From Hydrogenophaga aromaticivorans (GTDB lineage: Bacteria > Pseudomonadota > Gammaproteobacteria > Burkholderiales > Burkholderiaceae_C), in the NCBI RefSeq assembly GCF_013387465.1, contig NZ_VYGV01000006.1, positions 653,638 to 717,637 on the forward strand: a DNA stretch of 64,000 bases, given 5' to 3'. The position numbers and the translations under genes are program-made. Position 1 is the stretch's first letter. Every line of letters starts with the position of its first letter. The notes under the pieces are model-generated. The model saw nothing but the letters and a program-made list of their open reading frames with translations, ran no database searches and was not told the origin of the DNA. Of the stretch, positions 8,335 to 17,272 are shown in pieces.

Positions 8335-10293
8335 ATGTTTAAAAAAATCCTGATCGCCAACCGCGGAGAAATCGCCTGCCGGATCATCCGCACAGCCCAG
8401 GCCCTGGGCTACCGCACGGTGGCCGTTTACAGCGAAGCCGATGCGCGGGCGCTGCATGTCGCCCTGGCCGACGAGGCCGTGTGCATCGGCCCGGCGCCGG
8501 TACGCGAGAGCTACCTCAACGTTGCGGCGCTGCTGGCGGCGGCGCGCAGCACAGGCGCCGACGCGGTACACCCCGGCTACGGCTTCCTGTCCGAGAACGA
8601 CGGCTTTGCGCAGGCTTGCCTGGACGCCGGGCTGGTGTTCATCGGCCCGGACCCGCAGGCCATCCTGAAAATGGGCAACAAGGCCGGCGCCAAACGCCTG
8701 ATGCTGGCGGCGGGCGTGCCCTGCGTGCCGGGCTATCAGGGCACCGACCAATCCGATGCCACGCTGCTCACGAAAGCTGCCGAGATCGGTTTCCCGATCA
8801 TGGTCAAGGCGGCGGCGGGCGGCGGCGGGCGCGGCATGCGGCTGGTCGAACACCCGCAAGACCTGGCGGTCGCCCTGGTCAGCGCCCGCTCGGAAGCCGG
8901 CAACGCCTTCGGCAGCGAAGAGCTCATCCTGGAGCGCGCGGTGATGGAGCCGCGCCACGTCGAAATCCAGGTCTTCGGCGACCAGCACGGCCACATCATC
9001 CACCTGGGCGAACGCGACTGCTCGATCCAGCGCCGGCACCAGAAGGTGTTCGAAGAAGCGCCCTCCCCGGCGGTCACGCCCGAGCTGCGCGCGCAAATGG
9101 GCGCGGCGGCGGTGGCGGCGGCGCGCACCGTGAACTACGTCGGCGCCGGCACGGTCGAGTTTCTGCTCGACCGCGAAGGGCGTTTCTACTTTCTGGAGAT
9201 GAACACACGGCTGCAGGTCGAACACCCGGTGACCGAGTGCATCACCGGACTGGACCTGGTGGCCTGGCAGATCGCCGTGGCCCGTGGCGAGCCCTTGCCG
9301 CTGACGCAGGAGCAAGTGCAATTGAACGGGCACGCGATCGAAGTGCGCCTGTATGCCGAAGACCCGTACGCGGGCTTCCTGCCGCAAAGTGGCGATGTTG
9401 CGCTCTGGAGCCCGCCCACGGGCGAAGGCGTGCGCGTTGACCACGGCCTGGCATCGGGTCAGACCGTGAGCCCTCACTACGATCCGATGATCGCCAAGAT
9501 CATTGCACACGGCGCCACCCGCGACGAAGCCCGGCGACGCCTGATCGGTGCGCTGCAACGCACCCGCCTGCTCGGTCTGCCCCACAACCGTGCCTTCCTC
9601 GAAGCCGTGGCCAGCCACCCGGCCTTCGCCGCTGGCGAAACGACCACGGCCTTCATCGCCCAGCACTTCGGCGCTGCGGCGCTGGTGCGGCCCCAGCCCG
9701 ACTCGCTGGCGCTGGCGCTGGCCGGCACGCTGTGGTTTGAAGCCAGCGCCACGCCGGTCGCAGCCGCGCCGTGGCGCTCCAGCGGACCGGCACGCTGGCC
9801 GATGCTGATCGGCGAGGGCGAACACCGACATGCCGTGCACATCACGGTCACTGGCGCCCACCGCTACACGCTCGAAGTGGGCGCGGCGCTGCACCACGTC
9901 ACCCTCAGCGGGCGTCAAGGCGAGTGCCTGCACCTGATCGCCGATGGCGTGCAACAGCACGCGGCTGCGGTGTTTGCCGGCGGCGTGTTGCACCTGGAAC
10001 TGGGCGACCTGAGCGCCAGCTTTGAAGACCTGACCTATGACCCACCGGCCGCAGCTGCAGGCAGCGCGGAGTCACGTGTGCTCGCCCCCATGAATGGACG
10101 GGTACTGGCCGTTGACGTCCAACCTGGCGACACCGTCACCAAGGGGCAACGCCTGGTGGTGCTCGAAGCCATGAAGATGGAGCACCAACTGCTGGTCCGT
10201 CGCGACGGCGTGGTGGACCAAGTGGCGGTGCGCGCTGGCGACCAGGTGGCCACGCGCGCCTTGTTGGTGTCGCTGGTCGAGCAGCCTGATTGA
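8335..10293 (+). CDS. Acyl-CoA carboxylase biotin carboxylase / biotin carboxyl carrier subunit
   Basis: The 652-residue alpha subunit carboxylates its own biotin with bicarbonate and ATP and partners the carboxyltransferase just upstream. The biotin carboxylase domain starts MFKKILIANRGEIACRII, has the ATP-grasp glycine loop KAAAGGGGRGMRLVE and the active-site segment EMNTRLQVEHPVTE. The C-terminal carrier domain has the biotinylation motif EAMKMEH about 40 residues from the end. Domain order and length match the AtuF/LiuD (MCC-alpha) type. The ATG at 8335 is preferred because only this copy of the start is in frame with the full domain. Next gene is 55 bp downstream. Confidence 0.94.
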   Translation: MFKKILIANRGEIACRIIRTAQALGYRTVAVYSEADARALHVALADEAVCIGPAPVRESYLNVAALLAAARSTGADAVHPGYGFLSENDGFAQACLDAGLVFIGPDPQAILKMGNKAGAKRLMLAAGVPCVPGYQGTDQSDATLLTKAAEIGFPIMVKAAAGGGGRGMRLVEHPQDLAVALVSARSEAGNAFGSEELILERAVMEPRHVEIQVFGDQHGHIIHLGERDCSIQRRHQKVFEEAPSPAVTPELRAQMGAAAVAAARTVNYVGAGTVEFLLDREGRFYFLEMNTRLQVEHPVTECITGLDLVAWQIAVARGEPLPLTQEQVQLNGHAIEVRLYAEDPYAGFLPQSGDVALWSPPTGEGVRVDHGLASGQTVSPHYDPMIAKIIAHGATRDEARRRLIGALQRTRLLGLPHNRAFLEAVASHPAFAAGETTTAFIAQHFGAAALVRPQPDSLALALAGTLWFEASATPVAAAPWRSSGPARWPMLIGEGEHRHAVHITVTGAHRYTLEVGAALHHVTLSGRQGECLHLIADGVQQHAAAVFAGGVLHLELGDLSASFEDLTYDPPAAAAGSAESRVLAPMNGRVLAVDVQPGDTVTKGQRLVVLEAMKMEHQLLVRRDGVVDQVAVRAGDQVATRALLVSLVEQPD

Positions 10294-10348
10294 GGCGCGC
10301 ACCGCCCTGCACGCACGACACCCGCCACACCCACGAGGAGTAATACCC

Positions 10349-11512
10349 ATGCCTGCCGAAACCCTGCCTGCCAAGAGTCCCTTCTATACGCCCGAGCACC
10401 TGGCGTTCCGCGACGCGATGCGCCGCTTCGTCGCCCGAGAAATCAGTCCGCACGTGGATGCCTGGGACGAAGCCGAGTCCTTTCCTGTCGATCTGTACCG
10501 CAAGGCGGCCGAAATCGGCCTGCTGGGCCTGGGTTTTCCGCAAAGCCATGGCGGCAACGACGGCGACCTGTTCATGACCATCATCGCCGCGCAGGAACTG
10601 GCGCGTTGCGGTGCTGGCGGTGTGCTGGCGAGTCTGCTGTCGCACACCATCGGCTGCCCGCCCATCGTCAACGTGGGCAGCGAGGCGCTCCAGCAGCGCG
10701 TCTTGCCGCCGGTGCTGCGGGGCGAGAAGATCAGCGCACTCGGCATCACCGAACCCTCCGGCGGTTCGGACGTGGCCAACCTCAAGACCACGGCGCGCCG
10801 GGATGGTGACCACTACGTCGTCAACGGCTCGAAAACCTTCATCACCTCCGGCATGCGCGCCGACTTCTACACCGTGGCGGTGCGCACCGGCGGGCCGGGG
10901 CCGGGCGGCGTGTCGCTGCTGCTGATCGAGAAAGGCACGCCCGGCTTTACGCAAACGCCCTTGAGAAAAATGGGCTGGTGGTGCTCCGACACCGCCACCC
11001 TGTATTTCGACAACTGCCGCGTGCCGGTGGAGAACCTGGTGGGGGTGGAAAACCAGGGCTTCAAAGCCATCATGAAGAATTTCAACCGCGAGCGCATCTT
11101 TCTCGCCGCCGGCGCCAACGGTTTTGCCCGTGTCTGCCTGGACGAGGCGCTAGCCTGGTCGCGTGAGCGCGAGATGTTTGGCGGCAAGTTGATCGACCAG
11201 CAGGTCACCCGCCACAAACTCGCCGACATGGCCATGCACGTCGAGGCGACCCAGGCCATGCTGGAATTGCTCGCCTGGCGCGTCGAACAGGGCGACACGC
11301 CGGTGGGCGAAATCTGCCTGCTGAAAAACCAGGCCACCCAGACCATGGCCTATTGCGCCAGCGAGGCGGTGCAACTGCACGGCGGCGCCGGTTTCATGCG
11401 CGGCGTCAAGGTGGAGCGCATTTACCGCGAAGTCAAGGTCAACGCCATCGGTGGCGGCGCCGAAGAAGTGATGCGCGACCTGGCGGCGCGACAGCTCGGG
11501 TTTTACGCCTGA
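10349..11512 (+). CDS. Acyl-CoA dehydrogenase (AtuD-like by context)
   Basis: 387 residues; FAD-dependent acyl-CoA dehydrogenation. Signatures are GITEPSGGSDVANL, GSKTFITSGMRAD, QLHGGAGFMRGVKVERIYRE and the C-terminal IGGGAEEVMRDLAARQLG, which keeps a glutamate at the catalytic-base position. A GAGG ribosome site lies just before the ATG. Lying directly after the carboxylase pair, it is a reasonable candidate for the dehydrogenase that makes the 2,3-enoyl-CoA substrate of the carboxylase, the place AtuD (citronellyl-CoA dehydrogenase) has in the Pseudomonas pathway. The specific substrate is inferred. Confidence 0.93.
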   Translation: MPAETLPAKSPFYTPEHLAFRDAMRRFVAREISPHVDAWDEAESFPVDLYRKAAEIGLLGLGFPQSHGGNDGDLFMTIIAAQELARCGAGGVLASLLSHTIGCPPIVNVGSEALQQRVLPPVLRGEKISALGITEPSGGSDVANLKTTARRDGDHYVVNGSKTFITSGMRADFYTVAVRTGGPGPGGVSLLLIEKGTPGFTQTPLRKMGWWCSDTATLYFDNCRVPVENLVGVENQGFKAIMKNFNRERIFLAAGANGFARVCLDEALAWSREREMFGGKLIDQQVTRHKLADMAMHVEATQAMLELLAWRVEQGDTPVGEICLLKNQATQTMAYCASEAVQLHGGAGFMRGVKVERIYREVKVNAIGGGAEEVMRDLAARQLGFYA

Positions 11513-11525
11513 TCTGGATGGACCT

Positions 11526-12686
11526 ATGAGCCGCTCTCAATCCCCTGAGCAACCCAAGTCGGACCCGGCGCTGCCCGAGGCCATGCGCCTGGCCCTGGCG
11601 AACGCGCCAGCGCCTGACTGCACGCACGGCTTCCCCCGCGCCTGGTGGCGCCACCTCGGCGCCAGTGGCCTGCTCGGCGTGGGCTTCGACAGCGACGGTG
11701 GGGCGCCCGTAGCGGACTCCGCGCTGGTCAGCGCGCTGGCCGGCATCGTCGCCCGGGAATCCGCCAGTCTGGGGCTGGGCATGGCGTGGATGATGCAGCA
11801 AATGCTGGCGCGCTTCGTGCTGTCGCCGAATCTGCGCAGCGACCGGCATCGTGCGCTGCTGCAATCCATGGCGGTCGGCGACACCCTGCTGGCACTCGCG
11901 ATCTCCGAGCCCGGCACCGGCGCACACCCCAAACACCTGAGCTGCCGGGCGGTACGGGACGGCGACGACTGGCTTCTTGACGGCCACAAGGCCTTCGTCA
12001 GCAACGGCCCGGCCGCCGATGCCATCATCGTGCTGGCCGTCAGCGGCGAAAAAGAAGGGCGCAAGCGCTTCGATGCTTTCGTCGTTGAGGCCAACACACC
12101 GGGCCTGACCCGCGAACTGGACGACAAAGTGCGCGGACTGGCGCCGCTGGGCCATTGCGGCCTGCGCCTGGTCGGCTGCCGGGTGCCGGAAAGCCAGCGC
12201 CTGGGCGAGCCTGGACAGGCTTTCGACACCATCGCTCGGCCGCTGCGCGCGATCGAAGACGCGCTGCTGCTGGGCCCGATGCTCGGCGCCATGCAAGCCG
12301 AGCTGGATACCCTGGCACGCTGGTTTCGCCATGCAGCCCGCACGCCGGCTTTGACCCGGGAGCTGGGTGGCTTGCAACTCGAACTCGACGCCCTCTCGCC
12401 CGTGGCACGCCATGCCGCCCAGCACCTGGACCAGCACGGGCCCGACGAGGCGCTGGCGGCGTTCAACCTGGGCGCGCGCCGCCTGTTTGATCGCTGGCAA
12501 GGCGCCTGTGAATCCTTTGCCGCAGCCCTGGACGACCATGAACCGGCCCTGCTCACCCTGGCGCGCGACCTGCGCCTGGTGCAGGGCATCGCCCGCAGCA
12601 TCGCCGAATCCCGGCAATTCCAGGCCGGAGAAACCCTTTTGGAATCAACGACAACCCATGAAAACACTGCACCAAGCCCACTTTGA
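11526..12686 (+). CDS. Divergent acyl-CoA dehydrogenase-like protein lacking the usual catalytic C-terminus
   Basis: 386 residues with recognisable but weak acyl-CoA dehydrogenase features: LAISEPGTGAHPKHLSC in place of the usual TEPxAGSD block, then DGHKAFVSNGPAAD. The last third is alanine/leucine-rich and contains no FGGxG or YGGxxEI(M) segment, so the usual catalytic glutamate and FAD-dimer contacts cannot be seen. It may be a non-catalytic partner of the upstream dehydrogenase or act on another substrate. Its end overlaps the start of the MoxR gene by 29 bp, which suggests translational coupling. Start at 11526 is 13 bp after the previous stop. Confidence 0.8.
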   Translation: MSRSQSPEQPKSDPALPEAMRLALANAPAPDCTHGFPRAWWRHLGASGLLGVGFDSDGGAPVADSALVSALAGIVARESASLGLGMAWMMQQMLARFVLSPNLRSDRHRALLQSMAVGDTLLALAISEPGTGAHPKHLSCRAVRDGDDWLLDGHKAFVSNGPAADAIIVLAVSGEKEGRKRFDAFVVEANTPGLTRELDDKVRGLAPLGHCGLRLVGCRVPESQRLGEPGQAFDTIARPLRAIEDALLLGPMLGAMQAELDTLARWFRHAARTPALTRELGGLQLELDALSPVARHAAQHLDQHGPDEALAAFNLGARRLFDRWQGACESFAAALDDHEPALLTLARDLRLVQGIARSIAESRQFQAGETLLESTTTHENTAPSPL

Positions 12687-13626
12687 TTCCGTTGACCGAG
12701 TCTCCAAAGCCTTCGCCTCGGTCGACTACATCGCCAGCCGCGAAATCGCCACCTCGGTCTACCTGGGCTTCAACCTGGAAAAGCCGATCCTGGTCGAAGG
12801 CCCGGCCGGCGTCGGCAAGACCGAACTGGCCAAGGGCATGGCCGAGATTCTCGACGTGCCCCTGATCCGCATGCAGTGTTACGAAGGCCTGGACGAATCC
12901 AAGGCTTTGTACGAGTGGAAATACGGCAAGCAATTGCTCTACACGCAACTGCTCAAGGACAAGCTGGGCGAGATGATGCAGGGCGCCGTCGGCCTGGCCG
13001 CCTCCATGGACAAGCTGCATGCGCACGACGACCTGTTTTTCAGCGAGCATTTCCTCGAACCGCGCCCGCTCTACCAGGCCTTGCACCAGGAGCGCGGCTG
13101 CGTGCTGCTGATCGACGAGATCGACAAGTCCGACCCCGAATTCGAGGCCTTCCTGCTCGAAGTGCTGTCCGACTTCCAGGTCTCGGTACCCGAACTCGGC
13201 ACCATCAAGGCCAAGGTCAAGCCCCTCGTCTTTCTCACCAGCAACAACACGCGCGAAATGAGCGACGCGCTCAAGCGCCGCTGCCTGCACCTGCACATCT
13301 CCTTCCCCGAAGCCGCGCTGGAGCGGCGCATACTGGAGCGGCGCGTGCCCGGCCTGTCGGCAACACTGAACCGGGAGCTGGTGGCCTTCATCCAGGCGGT
13401 GCGCCAGTTGGACCTGAAAAAACTGCCCTCGGTCAGCGAAACCATCGACTGGGCCAAGACGCTGCTGCTGCTGCACGCCGAACACCTGAACCTGGACGTG
13501 GTGCGCGACACGCTCAATGTCTTCCTCAAGTTCGAGCAAGACATCGCCACCGCCAACGCGCAGATGTCCACCCTGCTGCAACAAGCGCGCAAGGATGCGG
13601 AGAGTCCCCGTGCAAGCCACGCTTGA
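12658..13626 (+). CDS. MoxR-family AAA+ ATPase
   Basis: 322-residue AAA+ protein. Walker A is GPAGVGKT at residues 48-55, Walker B is VLLIDEIDKSD near residue 150, sensor 1 is VFLTSNNTREMSDALKRR. MoxR ATPases act as chaperone-like remodelling machines and are normally encoded beside a von Willebrand factor A (VWA) protein, as here. The ATG at 12658 begins MKTLHQAHFDSV and lies inside the end of the previous gene. In this operon the pair may mature or insert cofactors into one of the enzymes, but the client is unknown. Confidence 0.93.
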   Translation: MKTLHQAHFDSVDRVSKAFASVDYIASREIATSVYLGFNLEKPILVEGPAGVGKTELAKGMAEILDVPLIRMQCYEGLDESKALYEWKYGKQLLYTQLLKDKLGEMMQGAVGLAASMDKLHAHDDLFFSEHFLEPRPLYQALHQERGCVLLIDEIDKSDPEFEAFLLEVLSDFQVSVPELGTIKAKVKPLVFLTSNNTREMSDALKRRCLHLHISFPEAALERRILERRVPGLSATLNRELVAFIQAVRQLDLKKLPSVSETIDWAKTLLLLHAEHLNLDVVRDTLNVFLKFEQDIATANAQMSTLLQQARKDAESPRASHA

Positions 13627-15040
13627 AGACTTTTTCAAGGCGCTGCGCGGCAGCGACCTTGAAATCCATCTCAACGCCCAGGTCGATGCGGCGCGTGCCG
13701 TCGAACTGGTGGGTTGGAGCGACCGCGCCCTGCTCAAGAGCGCGCTGGGCACCACGCTGGCCAAGACCACGGTCGACCGCGCCCTGTTCGACGAGGCCTT
13801 TGACCATTTCTTTCGTTTCAGCTCTTTTGAAAACCTGGCAGCCCCTGGCGGCGCGGTCCGGCCCGGCGTCCAACCCGGCGCCGACGCCACACCAGCGCAG
13901 GACCCGCCCGAGCAAAGCCCCAAAAACCAGACAGCCACCGGCTCCGGCGGGCCGGGCGGTTGCCAGGGCAGCGGTGGCCAGGCCTTGTCGCAGTTGTTGC
14001 TGTCGGGCGACTCGGCGGCGCTGGCCAAGCGCATGCAGGAAGCCGCGCGCGAGGTGGGCCTGACCGACATCTGGTTCTTCACGCAAAAGGGCTTTTACAC
14101 CCAGAAGATCCAGCAGGCCATGGGCCTGGAACTGCTGGACCGCGAAATCTCTGACGCCAAACGCCAGACGCTGGCGCCCGAGCGCGCCAAGGAGCTTGAA
14201 CTGGCGCGCAAGAAATTGTTCGAGGAGGTTCGCAATTTTGTCGAACGCAAACTCGCGCTCTTCGGCACGGCCCCGACGCGCCAGTTGCACGACGACTTCC
14301 TGCAAACGCAAAAGCTCTCCAACATCGAAAAGCGCGATTTCGCGCGCATGCACGTCATCGTCAGCAAAATCGCCAAGCGGCTGGCTGATCGCCACTCGCG
14401 GCGCAAGAAGCAGCGGGTGCGCGGCCAGCTCGACTTCCGCAAGACCCTGCGCAAGAACGCGGCCTACGACGGCGTGATGTTCGAGACCTTCTGGCGCTCC
14501 AAGGTGGTGGACCGGCCACGCGTGGTGGCCATTTGCGACGTCAGCGGCTCGGTGCGCCAGTACGCGCGCTTTCTGCTGCTGTTCCTGCACAGCCTGGGCG
14601 AGCAGGTCAGCGACGTGCGCAGTTTCGCCTTCACCAACCACCTGGTGGACGTGAGCGACACCTTCGAGCTGCTGCCGGTCGAGCAAGCGGTCGACAAAGT
14701 GATGCAGGCCGTGGGCGGCAGCGGCACCGACTACGGTCAAACCCTGCTCGATATTGAAGAACAATTGCTGGGCGACATCGACCGCCGCACCACGGTGCTG
14801 ATCCTGGGCGACGCGCGCAACAACCGCGGCGAGGCGCATGTCGAGGTCATGAAGCAGCTTTATGAGCGCGCGCGCCGGGTGATCTGGCTCAATCCCGAGC
14901 CCACCTCGTTCTGGGGCCTGGGCGATTCGGAGATGAAGCGCTACGCGCCCTATTGCCACATCGCGCGCGAATGCAATTCCCTCACCCACCTGGAAAGCAC
15001 ACTCGACGCCTTGCTGCGCACCCATTCGGCCAGCGCGTAG
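13610..15040 (+). CDS. VWA domain-containing CoxE-like protein, MoxR partner
   Basis: 476 residues from the GTG at 13610, which has GGAG six bases upstream; an ATG at 13595 would add five residues. The gene overlaps the MoxR stop. Residues about 75-125 are a proline/glycine/glutamine-rich linker. The C-terminal half is a VWA domain with a complete metal-binding MIDAS site: DVSGS, the threonine in GSGTDYGQ and the aspartate in LGDARNN. The middle holds a basic, helical region (SRRKKQRVRGQLDFRKTLRK). The family is often annotated CoxE-like or DUF58-like and acts with MoxR ATPases; its target here is unknown. Confidence 0.9.
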   Translation: MQATLEDFFKALRGSDLEIHLNAQVDAARAVELVGWSDRALLKSALGTTLAKTTVDRALFDEAFDHFFRFSSFENLAAPGGAVRPGVQPGADATPAQDPPEQSPKNQTATGSGGPGGCQGSGGQALSQLLLSGDSAALAKRMQEAAREVGLTDIWFFTQKGFYTQKIQQAMGLELLDREISDAKRQTLAPERAKELELARKKLFEEVRNFVERKLALFGTAPTRQLHDDFLQTQKLSNIEKRDFARMHVIVSKIAKRLADRHSRRKKQRVRGQLDFRKTLRKNAAYDGVMFETFWRSKVVDRPRVVAICDVSGSVRQYARFLLLFLHSLGEQVSDVRSFAFTNHLVDVSDTFELLPVEQAVDKVMQAVGGSGTDYGQTLLDIEEQLLGDIDRRTTVLILGDARNNRGEAHVEVMKQLYERARRVIWLNPEPTSFWGLGDSEMKRYAPYCHIARECNSLTHLESTLDALLRTHSASA

Positions 15041-15071
15041 AGCCCCCATCCCCCGCGCAAGGAACACCGCC

Positions 15072-16712
15072 ATGGCCCGCCCCACCCTGCAACTGCACCC
15101 CCGCAAAGAACCGGCCGTGGCGCACCCAGCGGCCACCCTGTTGCTGCTGCGTGACGGAGCGCTGGGCGTCGAAGTGCTGATGACCCGGCGCTCGCCAAAC
15201 GCCAGCTTCTTGCCCGGCGCCTATGTGTTCCCCGGCGGGCGAGTGGACGCCGACGACCACCAGACACACACGCTGGCGCGCGCCCCCGACGCGGGCGGAC
15301 GCTACCGCACGGCGGCGCTGGCGGCGCTGCGGGAAACCTTCGAGGAACTGGGCATCCTGCTGGCCGTGCAGGCCGATGGCAGGCCCATCACCCGCACCCA
15401 CCTTCAAGCGCTGGACCGCAGCCGGGCGCTGTACCCGCAACTGCAAGCCCAGGGCTGGTCACTGGCGGTCGATCAGGCGCGCATGCTGGCCTGCTGGACC
15501 ACCGACCGCAGCGTGCCCAAGCGTTTCGACACCGTCTTCTTCGCTGCGCTGATGCCCGACCAGCAGGAACCGGTGGCCGACGAAATGGAGCAGTTCGAGC
15601 CGGTCTGGGTCCGGCCCCAGGATGCGCTGGCGCAGCACCAGGCCGGCAACTTCTTCATGATCTTCCCCACCATCCGCACCCTGCACTGGCTGTCGGCCTT
15701 CGAACAGGCCGGGCAGGCCCTGGCGGCCTGCACCGAGGACGAACCACTGTGGAACTCCACCCCCCGTGGTGGTCTGGTCGGCGGTCAACCGCAGCGCTTC
15801 ATGGAGCAGGACCTGCCCTACGCCGAGCTCGCGCTGGTGTGCCCATCCGGACAACTGGAACATGCGCTGGACTGGCAGCACGAACGGCCGGTGCCCCTGC
15901 TGCGGCACCTGCATCGCCTCACCGCCCCCAACGCCAGCGTCATGACCGGCCCCGGCACCAACAGCTACATCGTGGGTGACGCGGCCAGTGGCTACATCGT
16001 CATCGATCCGGGCCCCTTGCTGAACGACCATATCGAGCGCCTGCTGGCGTTCACGGCGGGCCAGATCACGGCCATCGTCTGCACCCACTCGCACGCCGAC
16101 CACTCCCCCGCCGCACGGCCGCTGGCCCAGGCCTGCGCCCGCCTGACGGGCCGTACGCCGCCCGTGCTGGGCCTGGCCAGCGCCGCCACCGCCCGCTCCA
16201 CGGCAGCCTTCGCCCCCGACCGCGCGCTGGCCGACGGCGAGCGCCTGATGCTGCACGATGGCGAGCACCACAGCACCCTGCGCGTGGTCCATACCCCAGG
16301 GCACGCCGCCAACCACCTCTGCCTCATCCTCGAAGAAGACGGTCTGCTGTTCTCGGGCGACCACATTCTCAGCGGCAGCACCACCATCATCGACCCGCCC
16401 GACGGCGACATGAGCGCCTACCTCGATTCGCTGGACCGCCTGGCGCAGGCCTGCGAAGAGGACGGTATCGAATTCATCCTGCCGGCGCACGGCCACGTCA
16501 TCGGCTGGGCGGCGCAGTCCATTGCGCAGCTCAAGGCGCACCGCCTGCGGCGCGAGGCCAAGGTGCTGGCGGCCATGCGCGCCGTCCCGCAAGGCAGCCT
16601 GGACGACTGGCTGCCACTCGCCTATGACGACACGCCCGCAGCGCTCTGGCCACTGGCGCGCCGTTCGTTGGCGGCCCATGTGCAACGCATCGAACAACTG
16701 GCGATGCTTTGA
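15072..16712 (+). CDS. NUDIX hydrolase-metallo-beta-lactamase fusion protein
   Basis: 546 residues in two domains. The N-terminal part (about 10-230) is NUDIX-like, with FLPGAYVFPGGRVDADD and the core RETFEELGILL; the upstream glutamate of the classical box appears to be alanine. The C-terminal part (from about 275) is a metallo-beta-lactamase fold with THSHADHS, HTPGHAANHLC, FSGDHIL and PAHGHVIG, so the metal ligands are present, and it ends in a LACTB2-type winged helix. The domains could clear CoA thioesters or nucleoside diphosphate-linked compounds: some NUDIX enzymes cleave CoA and some MBL enzymes are thioesterases. No particular substrate can be claimed. Confidence 0.88.
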   Translation: MARPTLQLHPRKEPAVAHPAATLLLLRDGALGVEVLMTRRSPNASFLPGAYVFPGGRVDADDHQTHTLARAPDAGGRYRTAALAALRETFEELGILLAVQADGRPITRTHLQALDRSRALYPQLQAQGWSLAVDQARMLACWTTDRSVPKRFDTVFFAALMPDQQEPVADEMEQFEPVWVRPQDALAQHQAGNFFMIFPTIRTLHWLSAFEQAGQALAACTEDEPLWNSTPRGGLVGGQPQRFMEQDLPYAELALVCPSGQLEHALDWQHERPVPLLRHLHRLTAPNASVMTGPGTNSYIVGDAASGYIVIDPGPLLNDHIERLLAFTAGQITAIVCTHSHADHSPAARPLAQACARLTGRTPPVLGLASAATARSTAAFAPDRALADGERLMLHDGEHHSTLRVVHTPGHAANHLCLILEEDGLLFSGDHILSGSTTIIDPPDGDMSAYLDSLDRLAQACEEDGIEFILPAHGHVIGWAAQSIAQLKAHRLRREAKVLAAMRAVPQGSLDDWLPLAYDDTPAALWPLARRSLAAHVQRIEQLAML

Positions 16713-16750
16713 ATCCCCTACGATTTTTAAACAAGCCTCAGGAACCCCAT

Positions 16751-17242
16751 ATGAATGCCAACGCCCCCCACCTTGACCGCATCGCCGCTTACAAGAAAAG
16801 CTGGAACGACAACCCCTTTCTGAAGGCGCAAGGGCTGGAAGTGGAAGAAACAGGCGTGGGCAGAGCCATTGTGCGACTGCCCAAAGCCCTCCCCACCCAA
16901 CGCGGCGGCGGCGGTTCGGACACCGTGATCAATGGCGGCGTCATCTCCTATATGTTTGACGGCGCGCTGGGCTGGGCCATCATCTCCTCGCTGCTGGACA
17001 TGCCTGAGGCGGCCGACATTGACCCCTTCGAGCTGCGCCAGTTCACGATCAACCTCGACATCACCTTCCTCAACGCTGCCTTGGGCGATAGCTTTGAGGC
17101 GCGCGGCAAGGTGGTGCGCATCAGCCGCACGACGGCATTTGCCGAAGGGGAGTTCCTGGATGCCCATGGCACCGTCTGCGCCACAGCCAAAGGTATCTGG
17201 CGCGTGTTCTGGCCACGCAGTCTTGCCACCACCCCGCGCTGA
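16751..17242 (+). CDS. PaaI-family hotdog thioesterase
   Basis: 163 residues with the hotdog-fold features NGGVISYMFDGALGWAI (central helix with an aspartate), then TINLDITFLNAALGDSF and a C-terminal strand CATAKGIWRVFW. Such enzymes hydrolyse acyl-CoAs and release stalled or toxic intermediates. The ATG at 16751 (MNANAPHLDRIAAYKKSW) follows an AGGAA ribosome site. It lies between the NUDIX-MBL gene and the AtuA-family gene, all on the same strand. Confidence 0.85.
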   Translation: MNANAPHLDRIAAYKKSWNDNPFLKAQGLEVEETGVGRAIVRLPKALPTQRGGGGSDTVINGGVISYMFDGALGWAIISSLLDMPEAADIDPFELRQFTINLDITFLNAALGDSFEARGKVVRISRTTAFAEGEFLDAHGTVCATAKGIWRVFWPRSLATTPR

Positions 17243-17272
17243 CCCCACTCCCCCAATCAACTGGAGACATTC

